Shown: one piece after another, positions 1-6,054 of the stretch
How positions within the stretch are numbered: the first letter of the stretch is position 1
Layout of the letters: each line of letters opens with the position of its first letter
Assembly (NCBI GenBank): GCA_013816415.1
Contig: JACDEN010000069.1
Coordinates: forward strand, 1-9,485
Source of the DNA: Planctomycetota bacterium
GTDB taxonomy: Bacteria > Planctomycetota > UBA11346
Direction of reading: 5' to 3'
Length of the DNA stretch: 9,485 bases
Made by a program: the position numbers and the translations under genes
Notes under the pieces: model-generated
What the model saw: only the letters and a program-made list of their open reading frames with translations
The model's database searches: none
What the model was told of the DNA's origin: nothing

Positions 1-35
1 AGCCAGCGCCGTGCCGAACCTGCGGTGGAGCGGCC

Positions 36-51
36 CGCGGGACGACCCGCG
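36..51 (-). repeat. Small hairpin just after the DUF349 gene stop
   Basis: CGCGGG (36-41) and CCCGCG (46-51) form a 6-bp GC stem with a 4-nt loop, four bases after the stop at 55. No T run follows within the window, so a terminator is unproven. Bases 1-54 hold no gene that I can see. Confidence 0.3.
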
Positions 52-54
52 CCG

Positions 55-2613
55 TCAGTTCCGGCGGCTGGCCGAAAGCGCCCGATCGGTGAGCTCCTTG
101 AAGCGGGCGTTGACCTCGTCGCGGGCGTCGCGCGGCACATAGCCGATGTCACGCCACTGCCGCTGCAGATCGCGTACGTCGTCGATGAACCAGTGCGGAT
201 TCTCGTGGGCGCAGATGTGCTCGAGCTCCTTGATCATCTCGCGCTTCTTCTCGAGGTTCGCCTGCTGACCGGCTTCGACCGCGGCGAGGTGTTCCTTGAG
301 CGTGGCATAGACGCGGTCGCACGCGGTGCGGAAACGCGCCCACACCGCCTCGACCTGATCGCGCGGCACATAGCCGATGAGCTTCCACCTCGCCTGGAGA
401 TCCTTCACCGCCCGCATGGTGTCCTCGGCGGGTTTGGCCAGGGCCGCATCGGCGACACCGGCCTCAGCGGCGACGGCGAGCGACTCGGCGGCGGCGCACA
501 GCTCGAGCTTGCGGGCGAGGTTGGCCTGCTCCTCCTCGCTGCGCGCGGAGTACTCCGCCTTGCGGCTCTCGAAGAATCCATCGCACACCGCGCGGAACCG
601 CTTCCACAACTCGCGATCATGCTCGCGCGGCACCGGACCGATCGATTTCCATTCCTGCTGGATGCTCTTGAAGCGGTCGGCGGCGGCGCGCTTGGCGGCG
701 AGATCGGCCGGGCTGCCTGCGAGCCCGACGAATCCAGAGCCCGCGTTGGCCAAGGCTTCGGCCTCGGCGACCAGCGCCTGCTTCTTCGCGAGGTTCTCGG
801 AGCGCACCGCATCGAGTTCGGCGAAGTAGGGACGGCAGCGCTCGAACTGCGCGTCGCACGCGGCCTTGAAGCGCTGCCAGGCTTCGAGCTGGCGGTCGCG
901 CGGCAGCGGACCGAGCGCCTTCCAGCGGCGATGGGCGTTCTTCACGGACTCGGCGATGGCGCCGAAATCCTGGCTCTCGGCCAGGGCCTCGACCGACGCG
1001 GTCAGCTCCTGCGCCTTCGCGAGGTGGGCGAACCGCTCCCAGTCCTCGGCTTCGCGGTTGGCGTTGACCGGGACATACGCGGCATCGCACGCCGCGCGGA
1101 AGCGCGACCGCAGCGACGCGGCATCGCCCTGGCGCACGGGACCGACGGATTTCCACCGCGCCTGCACATCCCTCAGGCGCGCATCGAGACTGCGGATCGC
1201 GGCCGGATCCTCGCCCACGGTCGCCGACACGGGCACCAGCGATTCGGCTTCGGCCACCAGTTCACGCAGCCGCTCGACGCGCTCGGCGTAGGCCCCCTGC
1301 CGCTCCTCGCGGGCCGCGGTGCGCCGTGCCTTGAACGCCGCGTAGGCGGCGGTGAAGCGCGCTTTCAACGGATGGCTCGGTGGTAGGTCGCCCGTGAGCA
1401 TCATCCAGCGCTTGTGCAGGAGCTGATAGCGTTGCATCGCCTCGTTGAAATCCGGAGCCTGGCTCAGTGATTCACTCTCGGCGGACAGCTTTTCGAGCTC
1501 GTCGATCTGCTCGGGGGTCAACACCACGACCGGAGCCTCGGGGAACGACGGCGCATCTCCGAGGTCCTGAGGGGCGATGGACGGACGCGGCGCATGAGCG
1601 GCGAGCGCCGAGTCGAGGCGGCTTTCGAGCGCTGCCCGCTCATCGTCTGGCGGGAGGCCCAGCGCCTTCCAGCGCACAGCGGCATCCTGGCGTGCGCGCA
1701 TCGCCTCTTCGCCGGAGACTCGCGGACGCGCTGCGAGCTCGCGCAGGAAATCCTCCCTCGCGCGCGCGTCCGACGCGACACGTTCTCGCACCGCGTCGCG
1801 GCGCGCATTGAAGTCGCGTCGCGTGCGGTCGAGGCGGTCCTGCAGACGCTGCGCGGTGTCCTCAAGCGGAAGCTCGGGCGCGAGGGCGAGCGCATTGCGC
1901 CAACCGCTCTCGAGACGGCCCCACTCCTCCTCGCCGCGGTCGAAGTCCGAGGTGACGGCCAGCCGCGTCAGCTGCGGCGCGAGCGCTTCCAAGGCGCGAA
2001 GCCGTGCGCGGCGAGCCTGCTCGGCAGATGGCTTGTCGGCTTCGGCCTCGACGCGCTCGGCGCGTTCGAGGGCGGCGGCTCGAACGTCCCCATGCTTGGC
2101 TTTGCGCGCGACATCTTTGAGCAGCCCGCGGCGCGCGATCAGCGCGACCGCCTTCGCGCCCATGTCGCCGCGAGCGTCCTGGATGGCGACGGTGGTCAGC
2201 AGCGCCTGACTCGGCTCCTCGGACCCGATCATCTTGGCGAATGCGGCCGCGCGCACCGCGGCGTCCTGCGCGTTGATGCTGAGGTCGGCGAGGGATTTCT
2301 GGTCGTTGACCGTTTCGAGCACGTTTCCGCACGCGCTCAGGGGCTTGGTGCGCAGCAGCCGCTCGCCGATCCCAGAGAGTCGCTCGCGCGCGATGCGTTT
2401 GACCGCGTCGTCGCCCCGCACAGACAGCACCTGGAGTGCGTCGGAATCGGTCACGCGGCCGGCGGCGGATGCACGGACCCGGGGATCGGGATCCTGCTGC
2501 GCGAGATCGCGGAACACACCCTGATGGTCCGCCGCGAGATCCTGGACCGCGCGCAGACGGACGTCCGCATCCCCATGCTTCCATTTCGGCCGCCGAAATC
2601 CCAGGAAACCCAC
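55..2613 (-). CDS. HEAT-repeat plus DUF349-repeat protein, function unknown
   Basis: The product is 852 aa, starting at GTG 2613-2611. An in-frame ATG lies 22 codons further upstream (2679), but AAGGAG sits 6 nt before the GTG, and the protein then opens with GFLGFRRPKWKHGDADVRL, a natural N-terminus. Residues about 11-185 are HEAT-like helical pairs (DADVRLRAV, DPRVRASAA, DAAVRAAAF, HGDVRAAAL). From about 200 on the protein is helical and charged, with DUF349-type units. Five clear units begin at W487, W564, W655, W743 and W820, each of the form W-[KR]-x-[IVL]-G-x-[VL] then RF(R/K)xxxD; three weaker ones begin at W231, W315 and W403. There is no signal peptide or membrane segment, so it should be cytoplasmic. 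The molecular role of DUF349 is not one I can name. HEAT plus DUF349 is, from memory, a known architecture in some Gammaproteobacteria. It stands alone downstream of a terminator. Family call is strong; function is unknown. Confidence 0.88.
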   Translation of the reverse strand: MGFLGFRRPKWKHGDADVRLRAVQDLAADHQGVFRDLAQQDPDPRVRASAAGRVTDSDALQVLSVRGDDAVKRIARERLSGIGERLLRTKPLSACGNVLETVNDQKSLADLSINAQDAAVRAAAFAKMIGSEEPSQALLTTVAIQDARGDMGAKAVALIARRGLLKDVARKAKHGDVRAAALERAERVEAEADKPSAEQARRARLRALEALAPQLTRLAVTSDFDRGEEEWGRLESGWRNALALAPELPLEDTAQRLQDRLDRTRRDFNARRDAVRERVASDARAREDFLRELAARPRVSGEEAMRARQDAAVRWKALGLPPDDERAALESRLDSALAAHAPRPSIAPQDLGDAPSFPEAPVVVLTPEQIDELEKLSAESESLSQAPDFNEAMQRYQLLHKRWMMLTGDLPPSHPLKARFTAAYAAFKARRTAAREERQGAYAERVERLRELVAEAESLVPVSATVGEDPAAIRSLDARLRDVQARWKSVGPVRQGDAASLRSRFRAACDAAYVPVNANREAEDWERFAHLAKAQELTASVEALAESQDFGAIAESVKNAHRRWKALGPLPRDRQLEAWQRFKAACDAQFERCRPYFAELDAVRSENLAKKQALVAEAEALANAGSGFVGLAGSPADLAAKRAAADRFKSIQQEWKSIGPVPREHDRELWKRFRAVCDGFFESRKAEYSARSEEEQANLARKLELCAAAESLAVAAEAGVADAALAKPAEDTMRAVKDLQARWKLIGYVPRDQVEAVWARFRTACDRVYATLKEHLAAVEAGQQANLEKKREMIKELEHICAHENPHWFIDDVRDLQRQWRDIGYVPRDARDEVNARFKELTDRALSASRRN

Positions 2614-2619
2614 GCGCGA

Positions 2620-2625
2620 CTCCTT
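2620..2625 (-). promoter_or_regulatory. Shine-Dalgarno AAGGAG that fixes the GTG start of the DUF349 gene
   Basis: On the minus strand AAGGAG is followed by six bases (TCGCGC) and then GTG at 2613. This is ideal spacing. The ATG at 2679 has no comparable site, so the shorter 852-aa reading is preferred. Confidence 0.75.
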
Positions 2626-2652
2626 TTCGCCCCCGTCTGCGAGGGGAAGACA

Positions 2653-2679
2653 AGGGTACCCTGGAGCGCTTCGGCACAA
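2653..2679 (-). promoter_or_regulatory. Weak candidate promoter for the DUF349 gene
   Basis: TTGTGC (2679-2674) and TACCCT (2658-2653) are separated by 15 bp, shorter than the usual 17. The pair lies between the upstream gene's terminator and the GTG start, where a promoter is expected, and overlaps the palindrome AGGGTACCCT (2653-2662). If this is the promoter, the long ATG reading at 2679 would start inside it, which supports the GTG start. The match is poor, so this is only a candidate. Confidence 0.28.
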
Positions 2680-2722
2680 TCGGTGTCCTCGCCGATGCGG
2701 CCCCCAGCCCGTCGGATGCCCC

Positions 2723-2759
2723 CTGAAAACGAAAAACCCCCGCCGGATGGCGGGGGTTT
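2723..2759 (-). terminator. Rho-independent terminator of the toroid-protein gene
   Basis: An 11-bp perfect stem (2734-2744 with 2749-2759, AAACCCCCGCC against GGCGGGGGTTT) closes a 4-nt loop. Read on the minus strand it is followed by TTTTTCGTTTT. It starts 26 nt after the stop of the gene at 2785-4431. In the plus direction only three T follow the stem, so it acts for the minus strand. It separates that gene from the DUF349 gene. Confidence 0.9.
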
Positions 2760-2784
2760 CCGACTCACCAGGGTGAGTGTCAGG

Positions 2785-4431
2785 CTACTTCTTGCCGCCA
2801 GCCACCTGGGCGTAGCGGTAGTACACCTCGAGGCTCAGGCAGCAGTATGCCGTGCTCAGCACGCGGCCGGTATCGTAGCCGGGGAACGCGGTGCCGGTGA
2901 AGTCCCAGCTGCCATCGAAGCAGCCGTTGCCCTTCTTCTGCGAGTTGACCAGCATGTCGCGGACCGACCCGTTCCAGGTCTTCCAGCGATCGCCACCGAC
3001 CTGGAAGATCGACAAGGTGTTGTAGTACATCTTGTAGGTGTTGCAGGGGTAGCTCTTGGGCGTCTCGTGATCCATGATGTAGTTCGCCAGCGTCTCGAGC
3101 ATGGTGTCGCCGGCGTGGTGGCCGAGGAACACGGCGCACACCGCGCCGACACACGTCAGATCGAGGCCGTCGGCGGACTTGGCGCCGGGGCCGGGGGCCG
3201 GGGCGATCTGCACCGCCGAGGTACCCGAGTCGATGCAGTACGGGTAGCGCGACTCGCCCTTGTAAGGGTCGAGCTTGGCCCAGTCGGGATTGGTCGCCTT
3301 CCAGGTACGCTCCAACCACTTCTTGGCGCCTTCCATGCCGTTGCCGACATTGAGCTGTCCGGCGAGGGCGCTTTTGAGCGCCATCACGTTCCAGCCAGAC
3401 ACAGAGGAGTCGTTGCGGGCGTTCGGAGCGACGTAGTCCCAGCCGAAGCCGTTGCCGTAGCCGCTGTCCTTGCCGCCCTTGTCGCTCATGTCGGTGTTCT
3501 GATGGGCGAGGATGGCGTTGACGCCGTTCTGCGCCGGGGTCTTGAGCGCGGGGTCGCCAGTCATGGCGAATGCTTCAGCCAGGGCCATGGTCGCGACCGC
3601 GTTCTCGTAGTTGCGCTCGCCGAGCAGGCCGTCGGCCTTCTGGATGGACACCAGGTAGTCGATGCCCTTCTTGACCACGGCCTTGTACTTGTTCGGGGTC
3701 TGGTGGTCGTAGCCGGCACCCAGGAAGCACAGGACCGCGTAGCCGGTCATGGCGACGTTGGGATCGCCCTCACGCTTGGTGCCCGGTTCGCACTTCGGAT
3801 CCTCGGTGCAGTTGGCCGGATAGCCGACGCAGTCCCACATGCCGTTGGGGCTCTGATGCTTCTTGAACCAGCGCAGGGCGGCATCGACCGCGCTCTCGCT
3901 GCCCTTGCTGCCGCCGAACTTGCCGACCGCGCGCTTGCGGCCGCCGCCAGTGCGCGAGCCGAACATGCCGGACGAACCGCCGCCGGCGCCGATCGCCATG
4001 AACGCGCCGCTGCCGCCCATTTCGGAGTCGGCGACCGCTTCTTCGCGACCCTTGGCCACGGGATTGTCGCTCTCCTCCTCACGCTCGGAGTTCTCGACCG
4101 GCAGGTCGAGGTTGGAAATCGGATTCGGATGGTCGGATTCGGCCTCGACGTCGAGCTGGACCTCGGTCTGCAGGGTCCGCTCTTCCTTGGGCTTCTCTTC
4201 CTTCTTCGGCGGCGGCTCGATGGTCGCCACGCGCACCGGCGGGACGTCGACATCAGGCGGCTTGACCAGGAAGTAGATCGACGCCATCAGGAAGATGAGC
4301 AGGGAGTGGAAGCAGAAGCTGATGAGCCAGCCGGCCCATCCTGCTGGGCGGCGACTCTCCTCCTCCTCGCCCTCCAACTGCTCCTCGTCCAGGAGCTCGT
4401 CGTTCTGGTCATCGATGTCGTCGTTCGCCAT
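2785..4431 (-). CDS. Membrane-anchored prenyltransferase/squalene-oxidase-repeat (alpha/alpha toroid) protein
   Basis: The product is 548 aa. ATG 4431 is preceded by GGAGG with a 4-nt gap. Residues 1-26 are strongly acidic; RRPAGWAGW leads into one membrane helix at about 34-56, so the N-terminus is probably cytoplasmic and the bulk exported. Residues 57-135 form a Pro/Glu/Lys-rich linker, and about 139-178 are Gly-rich (GAFMAIGAGGGSSGMFG, then GGRKRAVGKFGGSKGSES). Residues about 180-545 carry helical repeats of the terpenoid-cyclase/protein-prenyltransferase toroid: ALRWFKKHQSPNGMWD, GIDYLVSIQKADGLLGE, SGWNVMALKSALAG, TCVGAVCAVFLGHH and GRVLSTAYCCLSLEVYY. There are 12 cysteines, 11 of them in the toroid region. 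No DxDD cyclase motif is seen, so it is unlikely to be a hopene or squalene cyclase. Similar anchored toroid proteins, of unknown function, are common in planctomycetes as I recall. It has its own promoter and terminator. Confidence 0.85.
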   Translation of the reverse strand: MANDDIDDQNDELLDEEQLEGEEEESRRPAGWAGWLISFCFHSLLIFLMASIYFLVKPPDVDVPPVRVATIEPPPKKEEKPKEERTLQTEVQLDVEAESDHPNPISNLDLPVENSEREEESDNPVAKGREEAVADSEMGGSGAFMAIGAGGGSSGMFGSRTGGGRKRAVGKFGGSKGSESAVDAALRWFKKHQSPNGMWDCVGYPANCTEDPKCEPGTKREGDPNVAMTGYAVLCFLGAGYDHQTPNKYKAVVKKGIDYLVSIQKADGLLGERNYENAVATMALAEAFAMTGDPALKTPAQNGVNAILAHQNTDMSDKGGKDSGYGNGFGWDYVAPNARNDSSVSGWNVMALKSALAGQLNVGNGMEGAKKWLERTWKATNPDWAKLDPYKGESRYPYCIDSGTSAVQIAPAPGPGAKSADGLDLTCVGAVCAVFLGHHAGDTMLETLANYIMDHETPKSYPCNTYKMYYNTLSIFQVGGDRWKTWNGSVRDMLVNSQKKGNGCFDGSWDFTGTAFPGYDTGRVLSTAYCCLSLEVYYRYAQVAGGKK

Positions 4432-4498
4432 GAGGCCTCCGGCAAAAGTTCCACGGGGTGAACGCTGGGCGGTCGCCGAGGTTCATCCCGAGCCCATG

Positions 4499-4531
4499 GT
4501 GTCGGAGACGACCGCGACCGGCGTCTCACAC
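4499..4531 (-). repeat. Imperfect inverted repeat in the leader of the toroid-protein gene
   Basis: On the plus strand GTGT-CG-GAGACG (4499-4510) is complementary to CGTCTC-ACAC (4522-4531), a 10-bp stem with a 2-nt bulge and an 11-nt loop. It lies directly downstream of the palindrome at 4533-4547 and inside the predicted leader. It could be a leader hairpin or a second protein-binding site. Confidence 0.4.
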
Positions 4532-4532
4532 A

Positions 4533-4547
4533 GTGGGGAGTCCCCAC
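4533..4547 (-). promoter_or_regulatory. 15-bp palindrome at the predicted transcription start (possible operator)
   Basis: GTGGGGA and TCCCCAC are perfect inverted arms around one central base. The site overlaps the end of the -10 hexamer and the predicted start point, a classic repressor position. No regulator gene for it is in this window. In RNA a 1-nt loop is not feasible, so a DNA operator is the more likely reading. Confidence 0.4.
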
Positions 4548-4574
4548 GATAGAGGCGGCCGATCGGCAAGTCAG
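4546..4574 (-). promoter_or_regulatory. Sigma70-like promoter of the toroid-protein gene
   Basis: On the minus strand CTGACT (4574-4569) and TATCGT (4551-4546) are exactly 17 bp apart, each matching the consensus at four of six positions. Transcription would begin near 4539, giving an untranslated leader of about 108 nt before ATG 4431. The position after the terminator at 4654-4684 fits a new transcription unit. Confidence 0.45.
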
Positions 4575-4653
4575 CCCCAAAGGGACGCCGCCGAACCAGG
4601 GTGGTGAGACAGCCCTGCCCCGGATTTCCTATGTAAATTGCTGCCTTAAAATG

Positions 4654-4684
4654 ACTTGAGGCGATGCCTGGCATCGCCTCAAGT
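4654..4684 (-). terminator. Hairpin terminator of the 84-aa basic protein gene
   Basis: A perfect 14-bp stem (ACTTGAGGCGATGC at 4654-4667 against 4671-4684) closes a 3-nt loop. Read on the minus strand it is followed by CATTTTAAGG, a short T run. It begins 29 nt after the stop at 4714. The T run is modest, but stem strength and position make a terminator the best reading. Confidence 0.75.
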
Positions 4685-4713
4685 GGTTCAATCGCAGCGG
4701 ACCGGCGATTCGT

Positions 4714-4968
4714 TCAGGCGATCGCCTGGGAGATCTCTTCGGCGGTGATCTTGGTGAACGGCTTCTCGAGGCGGCGAGACAGCCAGCTCTGGACCTCGGC
4801 GGCGTAGCCGACGCCGCTCTTGGTGGCCTTGATCTTGGCGATCACGCGAGCATCGCGGCGGGTGCGCGCCTTGACCTTGCCGGGGCGCTTGTGCGCACGG
4901 GTATCGATCTTGGTCTGCTGCAGATTGTCGAGCCGGATGCGGCGGTGCCGGTGCATGCCACGTGCCAT
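4714..4968 (-). CDS. Small very basic protein, unrecognised
   Basis: The product is 84 aa. GGAG at 4978-4975 lies 6 nt before ATG 4968, which favours this start over the internal ATG at residue 5. Residues 1-50 are dense in Arg, Lys and His (MARGMHRHRRIRLDN, then TRAHKRPGKVKARTRRDARVIAKIKATKSG), with few acidic residues. Residues about 54-84 look like a small helical domain (AAEVQSWLSRRLEKPFTKI, then TAEEISQAIA). There is no signal peptide or membrane segment. The composition suggests nucleic-acid or ribosome binding, by inference only; I do not recognise it as a named ribosomal protein. It forms its own unit, with a roughly 300-bp upstream region and a strong terminator. A real gene is supported by its ribosome site, terminator and ordinary codon use. 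Confidence 0.72.
   Translation of the reverse strand: MARGMHRHRRIRLDNLQQTKIDTRAHKRPGKVKARTRRDARVIAKIKATKSGVGYAAEVQSWLSRRLEKPFTKITAEEISQAIA
4715..4728. repeat. Perfect 14-bp palindrome over the end of the 84-aa gene
   Basis: CAGGCGATCGCCTG is fully self-complementary, with the core GCGATCGC, and covers the last codons plus part of the stop. It encodes Q-A-I-A, so it may be a chance result of codon choice. Confidence 0.35.
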
Positions 4969-5101
4969 GATTCACTCCAAATGCGGGGGCGGGAATAGTG
5001 GGTGAGGCCGTCGCAATAGCAAGCAGGAGCGGGGCCTCGGCCGGACGCGACTCCTCCGACCTCTGAATCATCTATCCGGCTTTACGATTTCCGAAACGGC
5101 A

Positions 5102-5129
5102 AAAATCACCGCTCAAATCGAGTCGTCAA
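5102..5129 (-). promoter_or_regulatory. Candidate promoter for the 84-aa basic protein gene
   Basis: TTGACG (5129-5124, five of six consensus bases) and GATTTT (5107-5102) are 16 bp apart within the most AT-rich stretch of this intergenic region. The start point would be near 5095, giving a leader of about 125 nt. Within that leader GAGGCC (5004-5009) and GGCCTC (5033-5038) could pair. The -10 match is weak. Confidence 0.3.
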
Positions 5130-5156
5130 TGAGTCGGGGAACCTAATGAAGTTGGC

Positions 5157-5265
5157 CCGAGATCCGGCAGTTGGGGCCAGATGCTAGGCGTCCGACCGAG
5201 GAAGTTTCCTGGCGGAAATGACGACGGAGGCAACGACGCAGATGGCCCCAAATGCCGGATCTCGG
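5157..5265. repeat. 109-bp element with 23-bp near-perfect terminal inverted repeats
   Basis: The left end 5157-5179 (beginning CCGAGATCCGGCA) and the right end 5243-5265 (ending TGCCGGATCTCGG) are reverse complements at 22 of 23 positions; the mismatch is the 14th base. The interior of 63 bp has no ORF but has further dyads: GCGTC (5188-5192) with GACGC (5235-5239), AGGAA/TTCCT around 5199-5210, and TTTCC/GGAAA at 5205-5218. The right end begins one base after the yebC stop. I see no flanking target-site duplication. It could be a small MITE-like element or a large structured 3' end of the yebC transcript; no T run follows, so it is not a standard terminator. Confidence 0.8.
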
Positions 5266-5266
5266 A

Positions 5267-5995
5267 TCACTGGAACTCGGCATTATGGTAGACGTCCTGG
5301 ACGTCTTCCTGCTCCTCCAGGGCGTCGAGCAGCTTCTGGACCGCCTGGGTCGGTTCGCCGGCCGGGACGGCGACGGGATTGTCGGGGAGCTTGCTGAAGT
5401 CGGCGCTGACGACCACCAGCTTGGCCGCGGCGAGGGCCTTGCCGACGGCGTCGAACTGCGACGGCTCGGAGGTGATCAGCACCTGGCCGTCCTCGGCGAC
5501 GATGTCGACGGCGTCAGCGTCGCCGGCGAGCAGCGCCTCGATCACCGCATCCTCGCTCGACGCCTCGACGATGAACAGCGCGCGGTTCTTGAACTGCCAC
5601 GAGACGCATCCGGGCGAACCGATCGCGCAGCCGGCGCGCTCGAAGATCTTCTTCACCTCGGGCGCAGTGCGGTTGCGGTTGTCGGTCAGCACATCCACGA
5701 CCACCGCCACGCCGCCGGGCGCGTAGCCTTCGTACGTCACCTCGGCCATCATCTTGCCGTCGGCGCCTTCGCCCGCGGCCTTCTTGATCGCGCGCTCGAT
5801 CGCTTCCATGTTCATGTGCGCGGAGCGGGCCTTCGCGACCGCGAGGCGCAGGCGCGGATTGTCGTCGGTGTTGGGGCCGCCCTGCTGCACCGCCACGGTG
5901 ATGAGCTTGCCCATGCGGGCGATGACGTTCGCCTTCTTCTTGTCGTTCGCCGACTTCTTGTGCTTGATGTTGTCCCAGTGGGAGTGCTTGGCCAT
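5267..5995 (-). CDS. yebC: YebC/PmpR/TACO1-family protein
   Basis: The product is 242 aa, full length for the family. The N-terminal domain opens MAKHSHWDNIKHKKSANDKK, matching the family's GHSKWxNIKHRK pattern, followed by NPRLRLAVAKARSAHM (46-61) and IERAIKKAAGEG (66-77). Domains 2 and 3 carry VTYEGYAPGG (86-95), DNRNRTAPEVKKIF (105-118) and the terminal VYHN (235-238). Family members have been described as DNA-binding transcriptional regulators (PmpR) and, more recently, as ribosome-associated factors that help translation through proline runs (TACO1/YebC). Two other proteins in this window, the kinase and the toroid protein, contain PPP runs, which is suggestive only. ATG 5995 has no obvious Shine-Dalgarno; the 59-nt gap after the upstream gene holds a hairpin instead. 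It is probably co-transcribed with the upstream glycosylase-like gene. The product call is secure; which role applies here is not shown by sequence. Confidence 0.96.
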   Translation of the reverse strand: MAKHSHWDNIKHKKSANDKKKANVIARMGKLITVAVQQGGPNTDDNPRLRLAVAKARSAHMNMEAIERAIKKAAGEGADGKMMAEVTYEGYAPGGVAVVVDVLTDNRNRTAPEVKKIFERAGCAIGSPGCVSWQFKNRALFIVEASSEDAVIEALLAGDADAVDIVAEDGQVLITSEPSQFDAVGKALAAAKLVVVSADFSKLPDNPVAVPAGEPTQAVQKLLDALEEQEDVQDVYHNAEFQ

Positions 5996-6016
5996 GTGCT
6001 GTCGCAGCGGAGCAGC

Positions 6017-6038
6017 CCGGGGATCGCTGGATCCCCGG
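6017..6038 (-). repeat. Hairpin between the glycosylase-like gene and yebC
   Basis: CCGGGGATC (6017-6025) and GATCCCCGG (6030-6038) form a perfect 9-bp stem with a 4-nt loop. No T run follows on either strand, so it is not an intrinsic terminator. It ends about 20 nt before the yebC ATG, where a ribosome site would be expected, so it may affect yebC translation or mRNA processing. Confidence 0.5.
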
Positions 6039-6054
6039 CGCGCTCAGGGGAGCT

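Noticed and set aside
25..1386. A 453-codon plus-strand frame
   Set aside because: It is the antisense shadow of the repeated DUF349 units; its apparent internal repeats mirror those of the real gene.
2614..2679. N-terminal extension of the DUF349 protein from ATG 2679
   Set aside because: It has no ribosome site, would overlap the likely promoter, and adds residues unlike the family; the GTG at 2613 has an ideal Shine-Dalgarno.
1594..4461. A 955-codon open frame on the plus strand spanning two genes
   Set aside because: It lies antisense to the DUF349 and toroid genes and crosses the terminator between them. Its Arg/Gly/Val/Leu-biased translation is typical of reverse-frame shadow in high-GC genes.
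4432..4713. A riboswitch or small RNA in the leader of the toroid gene
   Set aside because: Only simple inverted repeats are seen; I recognise no conserved riboswitch core.
5157..5265. Reading the 109-bp inverted repeat as an ordinary Rho-independent terminator for yebC
   Set aside because: The loop would be 63 nt and no T run follows the second arm on the minus strand.
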